A stretch of DNA of 64,000 nucleotides from NCBI GenBank assembly GCA_037042915.1, contig CM073196.1, positions 1,054,001-1,118,000 of the forward strand, written 5' to 3'. This stretch comes from Auricularia sp. M13. Its lineage: Eukaryota > Basidiomycota > Agaricomycetes > Auriculariales > Auriculariaceae. Positions 21,231 to 33,079 of this stretch are shown piece by piece. The notes beneath the pieces are model-generated. The model worked only from the letters and a program-made list of their open reading frames with translations, did no database searches and was not told the origin of the DNA. The position numbers and the translations under genes were made by a program. Position 1 is the first letter of the stretch. Every line of letters starts with the position of its first letter.

Positions 21231-22685
21231 TCACCGCATGGCATCCAAATGCGCCCTCAGCTCCTCCCTCTTCCTCTCGAAAAAGCTCCTCACATCTTCC
21301 TCCCTCACTTCGCGTCCCTCCGCAGCAAATGGTCTCAAGAAACTGGCCAGATCATCCCGGAGCACTCCAAAAAGCCGGGCACCCTCGACAGCCTGGGCAT
21401 GCGGCAGCGCGCCACTCGCCAGCGCTCGAAGGCCGAGTGCCTCCAGGCTCATCCCTACGTCGGGGTCCGGCGGCGGCGAGTAAGTGGTTTCGGATTCATC
21501 TTGAAGGAGGTAGGGTGGATAATGCGAGGCGCAGGAAGAGCAGGTACACAGCACGGATCGCCAGGGTTCAACGAGGAAGATGTCGCCCGCACAGGTCGGG
21601 GAGGGAGAAGTGGATGTAGCTGTGCCGGAAAAGAAAGCCGCGATGGAAGAGGATATTCTCGGTGCTATGCAGTGAGCCGCCGGTGGGGTACCGTTTGAGT
21701 CAGCGACAGCAGACAAGGACGCCGCGGTGGACTCGGAGTCGAGACGAGCTTTCTTGGTGCTGGACGCGACCTCGTCATCGTCTTCAAGACGCCGTTTCAC
21801 ATTGGAGTGGACATTGGCCGTATTTCCCGCGCCAGCCAAGGCGGATGCCGTTGCATCTGGATCAGCTGCAGTGCTAGTGGTACTGCTGGTAATTTCGCGT
21901 CCAAGCACTGTCCACGGACCGGGACCATCGGGGCGGACTACGAGGAGGAAATTGGGCGTACCAGCGTAGCGCTGGAGAAACGGCATGTCGCGCGCACAGG
22001 CACCGCAAATGAGCGCGTCGTAGTCGTCACGCGCAAGCAAAGCGGGCGGGAGGTCCGGGTCTGAGGCAACCGACTGGGCATCATCGTCGCCCTCCGTTGT
22101 TGGCAGCACCTCGCGCGGCGGAGTCGTGCCTGTCGCTGGCGACACACGGTCACGCAGGTTCAGGCAAGACTCGTGGAACCAGTCCTTGAAGAAGATAAGA
22201 CAAGCTGCCTTGGGTTAATTACGCATGAACGGACCTCGCAAGCTAGACATTGAATCATAGTCTCGCGCTCTGTCTTGGCGTCATATGGGAGGCCGCAACG
22301 GCAAAATTGGTTTCTGAAATTTTGGCCATACGTATTTGACGCGTTGGGCGGTAAGTCTAGTCCCTTGACGAGCGAACACGGGTGCGGCAGAGCTGTTGTC
22401 GGACAGTCACATTGAAAATCGCGTTTTGGGAAGAGCTCGACTTGCTCATGGTCTAGAGCACTCAGCTGCCAGTTTATAAGACACATATAGACGCATACCC
22501 GTGTGGCAGGCTATGGAGCATGCTGAGCAAATGCCACGAGGTAGTGCACAGGTTAAGCAGAGATAAACGGCCTGGCGAATGTGGCCCAACTCGTACGTGC
22601 ACTTGTCGAACGCGTGCGGCAGCGCGAGCGCGGCCTCACGGCGCTGCGCGTCCTCGGCGTCGAGCAGGCTTAGCAGGGCGGCCAT
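21231..22685 (-). CDS. UBR7: UBR7-type E3 ubiquitin ligase (UBR box plus PHD-like finger)
   Basis: Ubiquitin ligase of the N-recognin/UBR7 family, nuclear in animals, where it acts on histone H2B. It starts MAALLSLLDAEDAQRR. The UBR zinc box follows, with CTYELGHIRQAVYLCLTC and, across an intron, CSACSIACHTDHEQVELFPKRDFQCDCP. The PHD-like region has QFCRCGLPYDAKTERETMIQC and then DWFHESCLNLRDRV. The C-terminal half is a variable acidic linker with a basic KRRLEDDDE segment, then CGDIFLVEPWRSVLC-like cysteines and a charged helical tail (VRSFFERKREELRAHLDAMR). Introns are short, and gene length is typical. It faces a putative divergent gene across about 250 bp. Confidence 0.87.
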
Positions 22686-22962
22686 CAGGTCGAAGGGAAG
22701 CACGCGGGAGCAGAGAGCGTCTCTCGATCTCACAGCGCACACCCAGGCACCGCCAATGCCAACGAAACCGCCTTTCCTTCAACCCCGTTACCCCTCCTCC
22801 ACACCCATCGACATCTTTTGCTCTTTCCCACCCTCGCTGGCCAGCCGTAGCTGGGGATCTTTTGTTCGATGGACCGGTCCCGACCCGCCGCGCGGCGGCC
22901 CCCTAATCCAACTCACTTGCGCTCGTTCTTGCCCAGCAACTCGACCGTCAGCAGCAGCGGCA

Positions 22963-23883
22963 TGTCCGCCAATCCAGTATGCCGTCCAGTCCAACCGATT
23001 CAGTGTATGGACTCATCATCCATGTGTAGACTGCGCTCGTCAGGAGCAACGACCGGAGCATGTGGGTGCGTTCAAGTCTTCAACACAGCTGCTTTCACAA
23101 GCGCTGGCCAAATGACCAACTTTATCATGCAAGGTACGAACACCCGAGCCCGCGGGCTTCTTCCAGCTGCTCAGAAGTACGCATGGCCAAACGCACCGAC
23201 CGCGCGGCAGCAGTCCTCTGCGCGGCACACGATTAGCAATGCCGCGGCGCGGCCGCGCTTGGGACACCGTGCTCGAGTGCATTCCCGCGCGGCCGCTGGA
23301 CGTCAAGATCGAGGTCTGCCCATCGAACGAGCAGAACATGCGCGCGCGGATACGGGTCTTGAGCTCTGAGAAGATTCGGCTGGTCGTGGTAAGTACAGTA
23401 CGCTGTGCGGTGCGGACAAGCCTGAGTTTGATGCATCCGACGGCCAACTGTCAGATGCGCCGAAATCCGGGCCAGAAATTCTACCTTCAAATCGACTCAG
23501 AGCCTCAACCTCAGCCTGATGCATCTCATATGGAGGCTGCGAGCCGGGCGATATCGATAGAGCTCTTTGTCCCGTCTGATTTCTGCGGCGGCATCGACCT
23601 TGGGCGCAGCACGGGCAATCGGCGCCCGTGTTTCTCTGCGGGCGTCCGAAATCGCATGCGCGCGGGGGAGGTGGAGAATAGCGCGGCGAGCGGCGTCTAC
23701 CTGCTCGGTACCGAGCGCATGCTGCAGGGAAACGGGAATGAAGACGAGGTGCGCATCAACGCAAAGCCGGGCACCGCCAATGTCACCATTCGTATGTGGG
23801 ACGTAGAGAAGGATGCACCGGAAAGCTGGATGGAGAGTTGGCATCGATTGAGGAACTTTATACGGCGGATTGGTGGATATTGA
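22963..23883 (+). CDS. Poorly defined gene, DUF7330-like C-terminal part
   Basis: The best-supported part is an open frame from 23239 (MPRRGRAWDTVLECIPARPLD) to the stop at 23881-23883. It holds a 66-nt in-phase intron (GTAAGT...GTCAG, about 23391-23456) before MRRNPGQKFYLQID. The C-terminal half (AISIELFVPSDFCGGIDLG, VRNRMRAGEVENSAASGVYLLG, ANVTIRMWDVEKDAPESW) resembles, from memory, the beta-strand repeats of agaricomycete DUF7330 proteins. A likely 5' part near 22963-23135 (MSANPV..., QMTNFIMQ) would need an exon junction I could not settle. Divergent from the UBR7-type gene. Function unknown. Confidence 0.35.
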
Positions 23884-24698
23884 TTGCTACCCCGGACACT
23901 GTACTACTTGTAATTTGTAGAATAGACTGTACTACACAGCGTCGTACGCGTGGCCCCCTATAAGGAAGGAATGCCAATATTACCATTGAAGGACTACCTG
24001 AAGTGTTAGCAGTCTCTACGGGTGTTGACCACAGGTCGAGGTCTATCAAACTGGGAAGTCCGCGGAGCTCCGCTCCTCCCCAGCATTTTGATTTACAACT
24101 CGGTCATTCTCGAGTTGCCCTTTCTTCTTGGAAAATAGGAGAATCGATGGCGGAAGGCTAACCAGACAGCCGACCGACCGCCGCAGAGTCTCTAGCGCTT
24201 TTCCACTCGGAGCTGAAGCGCCTACCTTGGACAATGAACTTCAATTCCGAAGTCATTCCCAACACCCTGCGACGAACTGAGGGAGCGGCCATCATCGAGA
24301 ATGCACGGCGTGTTCAAGTGGCCAGGCGCCTTTTTGCTGCGCTCAACAGGCCCAATCCTGCCAGCGTCTAGCTCGCGCGACGCACCATTTCGCATTGTAT
24401 AACCCTTACTTGTAGCTGTAGCCGTCAAAACACCTGTCCCTGTAGCGATCACCCGAAGACTCAGCGTCCCAGTTGTTCCTCAGACGTAATCAGCGTCAAG
24501 GCCGAAAGATCGCACTTTCGCAGTGCCGCAGAACCCGGCGCGTCGTTCGACGTGTTACTACCTTCTATTCTCGGTATCGGTATCGGTATTGACATGTACA
24601 TCCCCGCGCTTTTGTTAGTTTTGGTACAGCGTAAGGTCATCCCTATCATCCACAGATATGCATTAATAAATAAGGTATGTTGCCCACCGTCTACGCCG
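23884..24698. other. Intergenic, no gene seen
   Basis: The convergent 3' flanks of the DUF7330-like gene and the ABC transporter. No convincing frame on either strand. Confidence 0.5.
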
Positions 24699-27600
24699 CT
24701 ACCGCTGCTCGCGTACGCGCAGGAAGACGGTCGCGATGACGCCGATGGCGAATGCAAGGATGAAGCCGACGATGATGAGGATATCGCGGTAGTAGTTGTT
24801 GCTCCCGAACCCGAACAGCTGTTGGAACGCGCATGCATGAGTGTTCTGCATAACGAATGGACAGCGAAGCAGGGGCGACGTACAAGGTTCATGATGAGCT
24901 GCGCGGAGACGTTGACGGGCACGCCCTGGAGGTCGTCGACAATCATGAGGCCCGAGCCGACCTCGTTGACCGCGAGCGCCTCAAGGAGGTACTTGAGCGT
25001 GTCGAGCCACTGCAGCCACCGCAGCACGGGCGGGATATCGTTCAGGTGCACGAAGAAGCCCGCAAACGTCATCTGGTACAGGCATGCCAGCGCGCTTAGC
25101 AGAATCGCCACGCCGCCGTTGTTGAACATCGTGCCGAGGAGGAAGTTCTGCAGCGCCATGAGCAAGACATTAAATGTAGGATGGAGGGGCACGCACGAAT
25201 AGCGTCATGCATATCGAGAAGAGGACCAGGACGAGGAGGAACTTGAAGAAGCTCTCTGCGTCATGCGCAAGGCCTGCCATCCAGTACGTGCTGCGCGTGC
25301 AAGTAAGCTCATATCCGCATCGCATGAGGACGCAACCCACATGGTTGATACAACAATAGTGGGCAGAATACGCAAGGGAATAACATCGAAGATGACACGA
25401 GACATGAGCCACGCCGTCGGGCTGGAACATACCAAGTCAGCAAAGTATGTCGCGTGGGGAGCCCATACAAACACACCTGTAGTACTTGCCTGCACGTTCG
25501 CGCAGGAACAGCGGGCGACCGTCGACGACGTAGTACAGCGAGCTCAATGACGAGAACGCAATGAGGGCGCCGAGGAAGAACAGGCAGCCCACGCGCGACT
25601 GGAAGCCGGCGATCGTGATGCCCGTCTTGTAGTAGAGGCCACCGCAGATGACACCGAGCACGGCCGCGATGGCCAGATGCGCAATGAACAAGGTCTTGTC
25701 GCTGCAAAACTGTCAGCCACAACCCAGCAAAGAGGTCACGCCAGCACTCACCGCACAAGGGTCTTCCACTCGCGGCCAGAAAGGACTTGCAGCTGCGTGA
25801 GGAAGGTTGTCGCGTACTTCGCGCCACGGCCCTTCTGCGCCTTGCCGCCAGGTGCACCAGCGGCGGGGTTTTCCAGCGGGGACGCAGCGACATCCTCGGG
25901 CGTCTTGTGCACTGTGACGGCGTGCTTCTCGTTAAGGCCCGAGTCGCTCGTGCTCGCACTAGCAGAGAAGAGCGCGGCAGGCGGGTCTGCGGCAATGTCC
26001 AACAGGTGGTCGGCGACGTTGTAACCCTCCGGGCACGGCAGGTTGCGCTCGGCGAAGTACGCCGCGGGCTCGATGCCGCCGGGGCCGTGGTACAGCTGGC
26101 GGCCGTGAGCAAGCAGTAGCACGCGGTCGAACGCGCGGAAGAGACGCGAGGACGGCTGGTGGATGCTCGCGACGACAACGGTGGGGTTCTTCTCGTTGCG
26201 AGCGACTTCGCGGAGCACCGAGGCAACCTTGTAGCTGGAGACGGCGTCGAGACCGCTCGTCGGCTCGTCGAGAATGAGGACGTCCGGGCGCGCAACAAGC
26301 GCGAGACCGATGCTCAACCGACGCTGCTCGCCACCCGAGATGCCACGGCGCTCGGACGAGCCAATGCGCGAGTCCGCGACGTCCGCGAGGCCCAGCTGGT
26401 TGATGACGCCGAAGACCAATGCGGCCTTCTCGCTGGCAGGGATAGATTCCGGGAGACGGAGGTCCGCAGCGAATCGCAACGCCTCGCGCACGGTGAGCGT
26501 CGCGGGGAGGACGTCCGACTGGTCGACGAAGCCGATGCGCGGCTTGCGCAGCGCCTGCCCGTCACGGCCGACGAAGGAGACGATGCCGCTCGCACGGCCG
26601 GCTTTGCGCTTGCCGGCGAGGATGTCGATGAGCGTTGATTTGCCCGCGCCACTAGGTCCCTATCGAAGACTCATGAGTGAAATGTGTAGCCACGCGGCAT
26701 GAGGGGAATGCGTTACCAGAATGGCGAGCATCTCGCCCGGCTGCACACGCCCAGCGAGGCCATCAAGGATGACGTGCCCATCCGCAAAGCCGTCGCCGCG
26801 CGCAAACCTGCTCCGCTGCGGGTTGCGCACGACATAACCAATGTTGGTCCATTCCATCGAAACGCCGCCATGGTGGTCGACGACCTCGGCCGTCCTGCGC
26901 GCCTTGCGCTGCTGGAAGAAGCCAACGGCCAGGAAGATGAGAGCCGCGAGCACCGCAGCACCGACGACGGCGAGTCCGCCAATGACACCGCCGCTCAGCT
27001 CCTTTTTGCCGACGACCGCGGCCGCCTCGCCATTGGTGTCAATAACGCTCTGACGCACGCACTCGCCGAAGCGGCAGTTCTGCAGCGCAATGCCGTCCGC
27101 GCCGAAGAAGAGCACAAGCTCCTTCTGCTTGAACGAGCACGTCACGCCTGCGCCGTCCGCGGCCGGGGCGGCGCACCCGATATCAAGCGTGCCGCGAAGC
27201 GCGTTGATCGTGTCCGTAATGGCCTTCTCCTGCACTCAACTGAATCAGCGGAGGAAACAAGCAGCAGCCAGGTTTCTTACTGGAACCGCGCCGCAGAAGG
27301 TCGCGTCGGGACGGCACTTGCAGCTGAGGTTCTGGCACGACCAGGTGTTGGAGCCGTCGTCGTGGAACTCTTGCGAGCACGTGTCCGCGGAGCAGAAAAA
27401 CTGCTCCTCGCCCTCGTACCAAAGCTGGGCGAGCACGGTACCATTGGCACCAAAACCCGAGAAGCCCGGCGCTGGCGTGAGCTTCGGGTTGAGCGTGCGC
27501 AGGATCGTCAGAGCTGCAGGGCCGGGATAGAGGCCGGCAAGCGTGGGGTTCTAGCAGGGGGCAAGGGTCAGCGAGAACGGTCGAAAGGCAGGCTAGGCAG

Positions 27601-28073
27601 GCTGAGACTCGCATTAACGTCGCAGCTGAGCATGCCCGCGGCGTAGACGCGGGGCTGGGTGTTGCAGGTCATCGTGTTGTTCGTTCCCGGGCCCGTGGGC
27701 AGGTCGGCGGTGGTTGGCGCGCCAAAGGCGTCGTTGTACGCGCTGTTGCACGCGTTGGCCGTCTCGCAGACTGCATACAGTCAGCCCAGACGCAAATTCG
27801 CGGCCTGAGACACGCACCGTTGCAGCCCTCGCCCGTCCAGCCGCGCTGGCAGCTGCACTCGGTAATGTTGGCGTATTTCTTGCCGCTGAGCGGCTGCTGC
27901 AGCGTGCGCTGGTCGCCCTGGAAGAGATTGCCGCCGCAGGCAGGCAGCGCACAGTCTTTGCCGCCAAAGCCCGGCGGGCACGCGCACGCCGTCCCGTTCA
28001 GCGTGCCCGCATTGTCGCACGACTGCTGCGCGGAGGCGAGCGCGACGAGCGCGAGGACGAGCCAGCGCGACAT
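24699..28073 (-). CDS. ADP1: ABCG-family half transporter with EGF-like ectodomain (Adp1 type)
   Basis: ATP-driven transporter of the ABCG/white class with the extracellular head seen in yeast Adp1. The signal peptide is residues 1-16 (MSRWLVLALVALASA). Cys-rich EGF-like modules follow (CDNAGTLNGTACACPPGFGGKDC, ITECSCQRGWTGEGC), then further cysteine-rich sequence. A first TM segment (GGLAVVGAAVLAALIFLAVGFF) precedes one nucleotide-binding domain: Walker A GPSGAGKST, signature ISGGEQRRLSIG, Walker B VLILDEPTSGLD, H-loop SIHQPSS. The C-terminal membrane domain has about six helices and ends YYRDILIIVGFILAFAIGVIATVFLRVREQR. About ten exons with short introns. The substrate is unknown; sterols or other lipids are typical of the class. 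Confidence 0.92.
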
Positions 28074-29209
28074 GGCAGTACTCGGAAGTGAGGGCGTAAG
28101 GGCTGGAGCAGGGATAAACTCGCCAGGACCCTCGGCCTAAATATCGTTCCACTTCAACGCAATTTTTTTGATCATAGGATCACAGCCCCCGACGCCCAGC
28201 TGCTCACTTCCTCTTCCTCGTGCTCGTGCATCCCTGCGACTCCATTCGGACGATACACGACAATCATGGCAATGCAAAGCCACCGCCGGACGCGGGGTAG
28301 CGGGCGCTTTCGCGGGCGACAGTGCGCTAAAATAAACAGACAAGCGGCTCCTCAAACAACCGGAGCCGGACCGACTGTCCCATCCCGCCATCGGCGCATC
28401 AGTTGGCGCATTCGCTTCGATAAGACTCGCAAGAATCTGGGGAAAGGATAGACTCACAAATATAATAAATTCGATTGCAGCCATAGCAGGTCCATCGTGC
28501 CTTTGCTTTTGCCGCCGATCATCCAAGTTTCAGTTGAGAAGTAGAATCCTCTTGACATACACAATCCCAACCCTTCAAGATCAGCGTGTCGTACTTCAGG
28601 CCGAAGCGTCACTTGGTACGTTGCATGAGAGATTCGGAGGCATGCACATCCAACCCGCACAGCTGCTGCCGACTGTCACGTGACTGTTGCGAGCGGGCCA
28701 CGGCGACCCTACTTGTAAAGCGCTCAAATGTGCTCAGTGGCAGCCCGTGTTCCCCTAGGTGCGAATTTGACTGGACATAGCTGCCGGGCACGTTGAGCTC
28801 CACATGTCAGGCAACAGTTCGCAGTCTAATAAGTAGGATCGCAGTACAGATGATCGCGTTTCAGCCGATGTGGCGATCTTCGCCGCCAGAAATCTAAGAC
28901 ACTTCATAACGGACAACTCTAGCAGGCTGCAGCAGGTCAAGAGCACACCTGAAAGAAAGATGTCACCGTCAGAACAAGCCCAGCCAAAGTCCCAAAGTTC
29001 CACGAGGTTCAGCTCAATCTGCAAGCTCGAGATGCGTTTCATGCGCAGCAATAAAGAATGCGTTCAGAAGTGAAGATTCTTACGAATTCGAGCCATGCCA
29101 CTGAAAATCCGAGGAACGCCAAACAGCCGGTCCGGTATGTCTTGCGAGCCGCAGCAATGGCGCCGAAGCACGCCATGACACGCCCAGTGTAGCTTGAGCG
29201 CTCTCCACG
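28074..29209. other. Intergenic, no gene seen
   Basis: About 1.1 kb between two divergent genes, so it should hold both promoters. I see no coding frame with family signal and no clear TATA box. Confidence 0.5.
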
Positions 29210-30153
29210 ATGACCACGACGGTGTCAACGCGCACGCTCGACCATCTAGTGCATCTTGTGCCCGCGGGAACACTCCACGACGCCGTGGAGCGGTTCACGT
29301 CGCTGGGCTTCCGGTGCGGCACCATACCACAAATCCACAAGTGTACGCTGATGCTGATACACATTGATTATCGCCCGCTCTGCGCAGCGTGATCCCCGGC
29401 GGGACGCACGCGGACGGGCAGACCTACAACGCACTCATTGTGCTGCGCGACGGGTCGTACGTCGAGCTGATCGCATTTACCAAGCCGCAGACGACTCGGA
29501 GCGCACCCACGCACCGCTGGGGCAAGGAGCAGCCGGGCTGGATCGACTGGGCGTTCCTCGGGCTGTCAGAGGACCTCACAGCCATCCTCAACGGCCGCAG
29601 TGCCGCCGTCAAGTACCTGCCCACCGTGCCCGGCGGGCGAGAGCGGCCGGACGGGCGCGTGCTCCGATGGCGCATTACTGCACCAGACGGGACGCAGTTC
29701 GCGCCCGGCGCGCTGCCGTTTTTCTGCGGCGACGTCACGCCGCGCGAGTGGAGGGTGCGTGCAAGGGTCACGTGATGGCATAAGCCGCGCTCATGAGCGT
29801 CGTGTCAGGTGCCGCTCGACCCGCCCAGCAATGCAGAACACGACAACGGCGCGGTAGGCGTCGCGCATATCAGGCTGCTCACTGCGGCAGACAACGTGGA
29901 AAGGCTCAGCGAGCAACTGACGGCGGTGCTCGGCATCCAGCCCAGCCAAGACGGCTCCTGGAATCTGCAGGTCCTGGGCACGGGAGCGCCAAAGCTCGTC
30001 GTCTCCAGCGCGCACGACGCCGATGAGCGCAAATGGCTAGCGGATCGCGGGCGGGAAGTCGCGGTCTACGAAATCGCGTTCCGCGTCGAAGGCGGGAGGG
30101 GGAAAGAAGGCGTGCAAGACTCCCCGTGGGGGCGCATTGTATTTGTAGTCTGA
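29210..30153 (+). CDS. Glyoxalase-like domain protein
   Basis: Small cytosolic protein with the vicinal-oxygen-chelate type fold of the Glyoxalase_3 group. The N-terminal motif is TRTLDHLVHLVPAGTLHDAVERFTSLGF. After a short intron it reads VIPGGTHADGQTYNALIVLRDGSYVELIAF. The second half starts, beyond another intron, at VPLDPPSNAEHDNGAVGVAHIRLL and looks like a second VOC half (LTAVLGIQPSQDGSW...LVVSSA). Candidate metal ligands are the His in LDHLVHL and Glu in YVELIAF, as in relatives; substrate unknown. Three exons, with the start fixed by the motif. It lies about 60 bp upstream of the Dam1 gene in the same direction. Confidence 0.82.
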
Positions 30154-30212
30154 AAGCACGTGTTCGAACTCCGCTGCGGAGTTGCAATACCGCGTCGCCG
30201 TCACACCCAACC

Positions 30213-31373
30213 ATGCCCGAACCGCATACACCCCTCCGCCGCGTGTCGCAAGGTTCGCTTGCCGGCCTGCAGCGCTCGCAGGGTGCAAGCCTGTACCCGG
30301 ATGCGCCCGCTGGGCTGGGCTTCCTGGAGCCCGCGATGGCCGAACTGGCGGACGAGGCGGAGACGCTACAGGCCAACGTCGAGAGCCTCGTGGAGCTCGA
30401 TGCCGCGCTTGAGACGTTCAACGAGGGCTTTGCGAGCTTCTTGTATGTGCTCAAGATGAACGCTTGTACAATCGAATGGCTGCAAGTGCGTGCGAATGCT
30501 GTATTAATCGCGAAATTTGGACGATAACAAGTGATCAGGCGCCGACAGACAATTCATTTGCTCTGGCTCGAAGACGAGCGCGTGCGCTTATGCTCCTGAG
30601 TAGTGTATGCAACCTCTGACCTTTGACTGCAGTCGAAGCGGCCGCGAAGACACAAGAGGCGTTGGCCCGGGCGGCAGCGGCGACGCCCAACAAGACAGCA
30701 AATACGACGATCATGCCCGAGAGCACAGTAGGCGACACGACCTTCAGCACTGTCGCGGACAAGACGCCTGGCAAAGACCAGGCCGACGCGTCCAAACCGT
30801 CGCTCAAGCCCGCACTCAAGAAACGCGTCGCAAAGCCCAAGATGAGCGCAAAGGAGAAACGCGAACGCGATGTGCGTCATATATACCCTCTTATACTGGT
30901 CTCATTGTTCTAATCGCCTACTCTTTGCCTGATCGGACAGGCTGCAATCGAGGCTGCTGTGAGCCTCATGCCGCTCGAGTTTCGCGGCGGAGACATCGTG
31001 CGTTAGGCTAGAGCTCCCCGCTGAGAGCCGCTGCTTACGTCTTGCCGTTCAGAACCTGCGGCGGGTGGTGGACAAGCTCGTCAACGCTCTCATGGACGCC
31101 GACCATCCGCAACCGCGTACGTCCGCCTTTATCGCATATCCCATCCATATTTTCCCGTCTCACCTGTGGCCCCGTATGCGCTCTCAGTGTCTGCCTTCAT
31201 CAAGCCGCCCGAACTCACGCAGGCCAAGGTCAACAAATGCATGATCGCGCTCGTCAACAGCAAGCTGGTCGCGAAGACCGTGGGGCCGGTGCGTGCGGAG
31301 CCTCCACATGTTCACTGCTGACCCTTCGCAGAATAAGGCAGGCGTGTTTGCATGGAGAGGACCGCTCTCGTGA
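30213..31373 (+). CDS. DAM1: DASH/Dam1 complex subunit Dam1
   Basis: Outer-kinetochore protein that couples chromosomes to microtubule ends in fungi. The N-terminus TPLRRVSQGSLAGLQRSQG is a likely Ipl1/Aurora target region (RRVS). The conserved Dam1 core follows: GLGFLEPAMAELADEAETLQANVE, FNEGFASFLYVLKMNACTIEWLQ, then APTDNSFALARRRA. Six or seven small exons. After a Lys-rich linker (LKPALKKRVAKPKMSAKEKRERD) comes a C-terminal module: LEFRGGDI, NLRRVVDKLVNALMDADH, FIKPPELTQAKVNKCMIALVNSKLVAKTV, KAGVFAWRGPLS. It looks like a small winged-helix and is absent from budding-yeast Dam1. The core identification is firm; the last two exon joints are less certain. Confidence 0.87.
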
Positions 31374-33079
31374 AGGCTCCGCAGGGCCCGTCCGCTGTAT
31401 TTCTACTTCCTAGATGCACGACCAATCTCAGCACCTCTTCCTCGTCTCGTATCCAGGGTGAGATACCTGCTGACGTGGTCGACTCGGAGGTCATTTCCTT
31501 GCCGTCTGATTTGAAGGCTGTATCACATTGCTTCGGAGTGGCGTCCCGGGCACAATACGATGGACGCATGCATTGGTCCGCAGGCTTGGGGTACGCTGCT
31601 TAATGTTTCACGGGCGCCGCAGCTGCTCATCCGTTGCCGCGAATCGCTGCGGTGCTCTTACTTCGTCGACTGCACATGCTCTGGCTTCTCTGGATCTTCC
31701 GCCGGCACGATCTCGGCTGGGCTATAAGCTAGATGTTGACCTTCATATGCCTGCGACCTGCTGAGACGTGCCTCGAGACAGGGCATACCGGGTTTGGGTC
31801 TGCGACTATACCGGTGCTTTGAACTCATCGACCAAGCCTGGGAACTGGGGCACCATGTCGCAGGGCTCGACCTCCATAATCTCTATCGCCCTGCTATCCT
31901 TTCCCAACTGAAGTCGAGCACGAAGCTCTGTGAGCAGTAGGACTGAGGCTAAGGGGGCGGAGGTCACGCTGAATACGATGCTCGGAACGCGTTGTATAGC
32001 TCCCTTGAGAATTCTCCAGGTGAAAGGACGGGCGTCGACAATGGCTAGGCGAAATTTTCTTTAATGACACTCCCTTCTGTTGATATGCACGATTTCTGTC
32101 GAACCTGCTGCGCGGGCTGCGGATTCTCCATGGTGCGATGTCTCTGATCACCGGTAGGATGCCGAAAGACCATAGCTCAGCACAGCCCGAGCGAGTCGTC
32201 CGCTTTTGAATGAATGGATTCGGTGCAGGCGAGCACAGAAAGAAGGATTTTCCAGCGCACGGTGGTCCATGCGCCGCTGCAGCCATTGTATCCGAGGTGT
32301 TGTCCAATACGCTGTCTCAGGCCCCAGGCTTAGCACAATCTCCGGCAGGCGAAGACATTGTGCAGTACCGCCGAGACTGAGCCCGGCGAGCTGCGGATCC
32401 TTGCAAGCGGACATGAGTCCCGTCCAATCACGGGAAGTGGGGACTCCGGAGTCTAACTCAAGTATCTGGTGGTATCTCCCATGCCCTACCATGGTGTGGC
32501 CAATGTCCACGCGCTCGCTCGTGGCAATGACAATCCTAAACAGCGGCAATCTCAGCGGCCATAAGCAGCATGAGGCTATAGACGCAGGCAGAGCGCGAGA
32601 TGCCTGGTCGCCCATTCTTGGCTGGCATGCGATCCGATTCTCTCGGCTCTAAAGTACTTCAAAATTACTCTGTCGTACTTGGCGACTGTGCGAAGACTAG
32701 GTTGAGAATGGCAAAGTATGTATGGTTGTATGGGCATCAGAGGGATGTCTGTAAATGTGTCATAGTGTATGACGCTCTCTGCCTTGCTTCTGTGCATGTC
32801 GCGGCCGCCGGAAGTCAAAGGACCTGCCCTACGTGCGGCGGCTACGTGTGCAAGTAGTAGTTGACATGGAGGCATGGTCATTCACCCATGCCAGAGAGTT
32901 GTCTTATCCAAAAGCAGCGAAACTCTCAAAGAATTGAGTTGCTGCACAGCTTACTGGATCCGCAGCAAGACGGCCGCCGCGGACGATACAGGAGCCGTCG
33001 AACCAGTAATCCTGCTGCGCAGCGCGACTCGCGCCTAGATGGAATAAAGGGATCGCACCTGCTCCAAGTCCGTGCCGAC
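31374..33079. other. 1.7-kb gene-poor stretch, possible LRR remnant
   Basis: No gene I can support. On the minus strand at about 32148-32615 an open frame contains leucine-patterned sequence (LAGLSLGGTAQCLRLPEIVLSL), reminiscent of basidiomycete F-box/LRR proteins. It has no F-box and no recognisable flanking exons. I read it as a relic or chance frame. Confidence 0.35.

Noticed and set aside
26699-27646. 315-codon plus-strand frame opposite the ABC transporter
   Set aside because: Antisense shadow; the minus strand carries Walker and signature motifs in the right order.
32148-32615. Minus-strand frame with leucine-patterned sequence
   Set aside because: Looks vaguely like F-box/LRR proteins but has no F-box, no spliceable neighbours and no clear start; kept only as a note on the gap.
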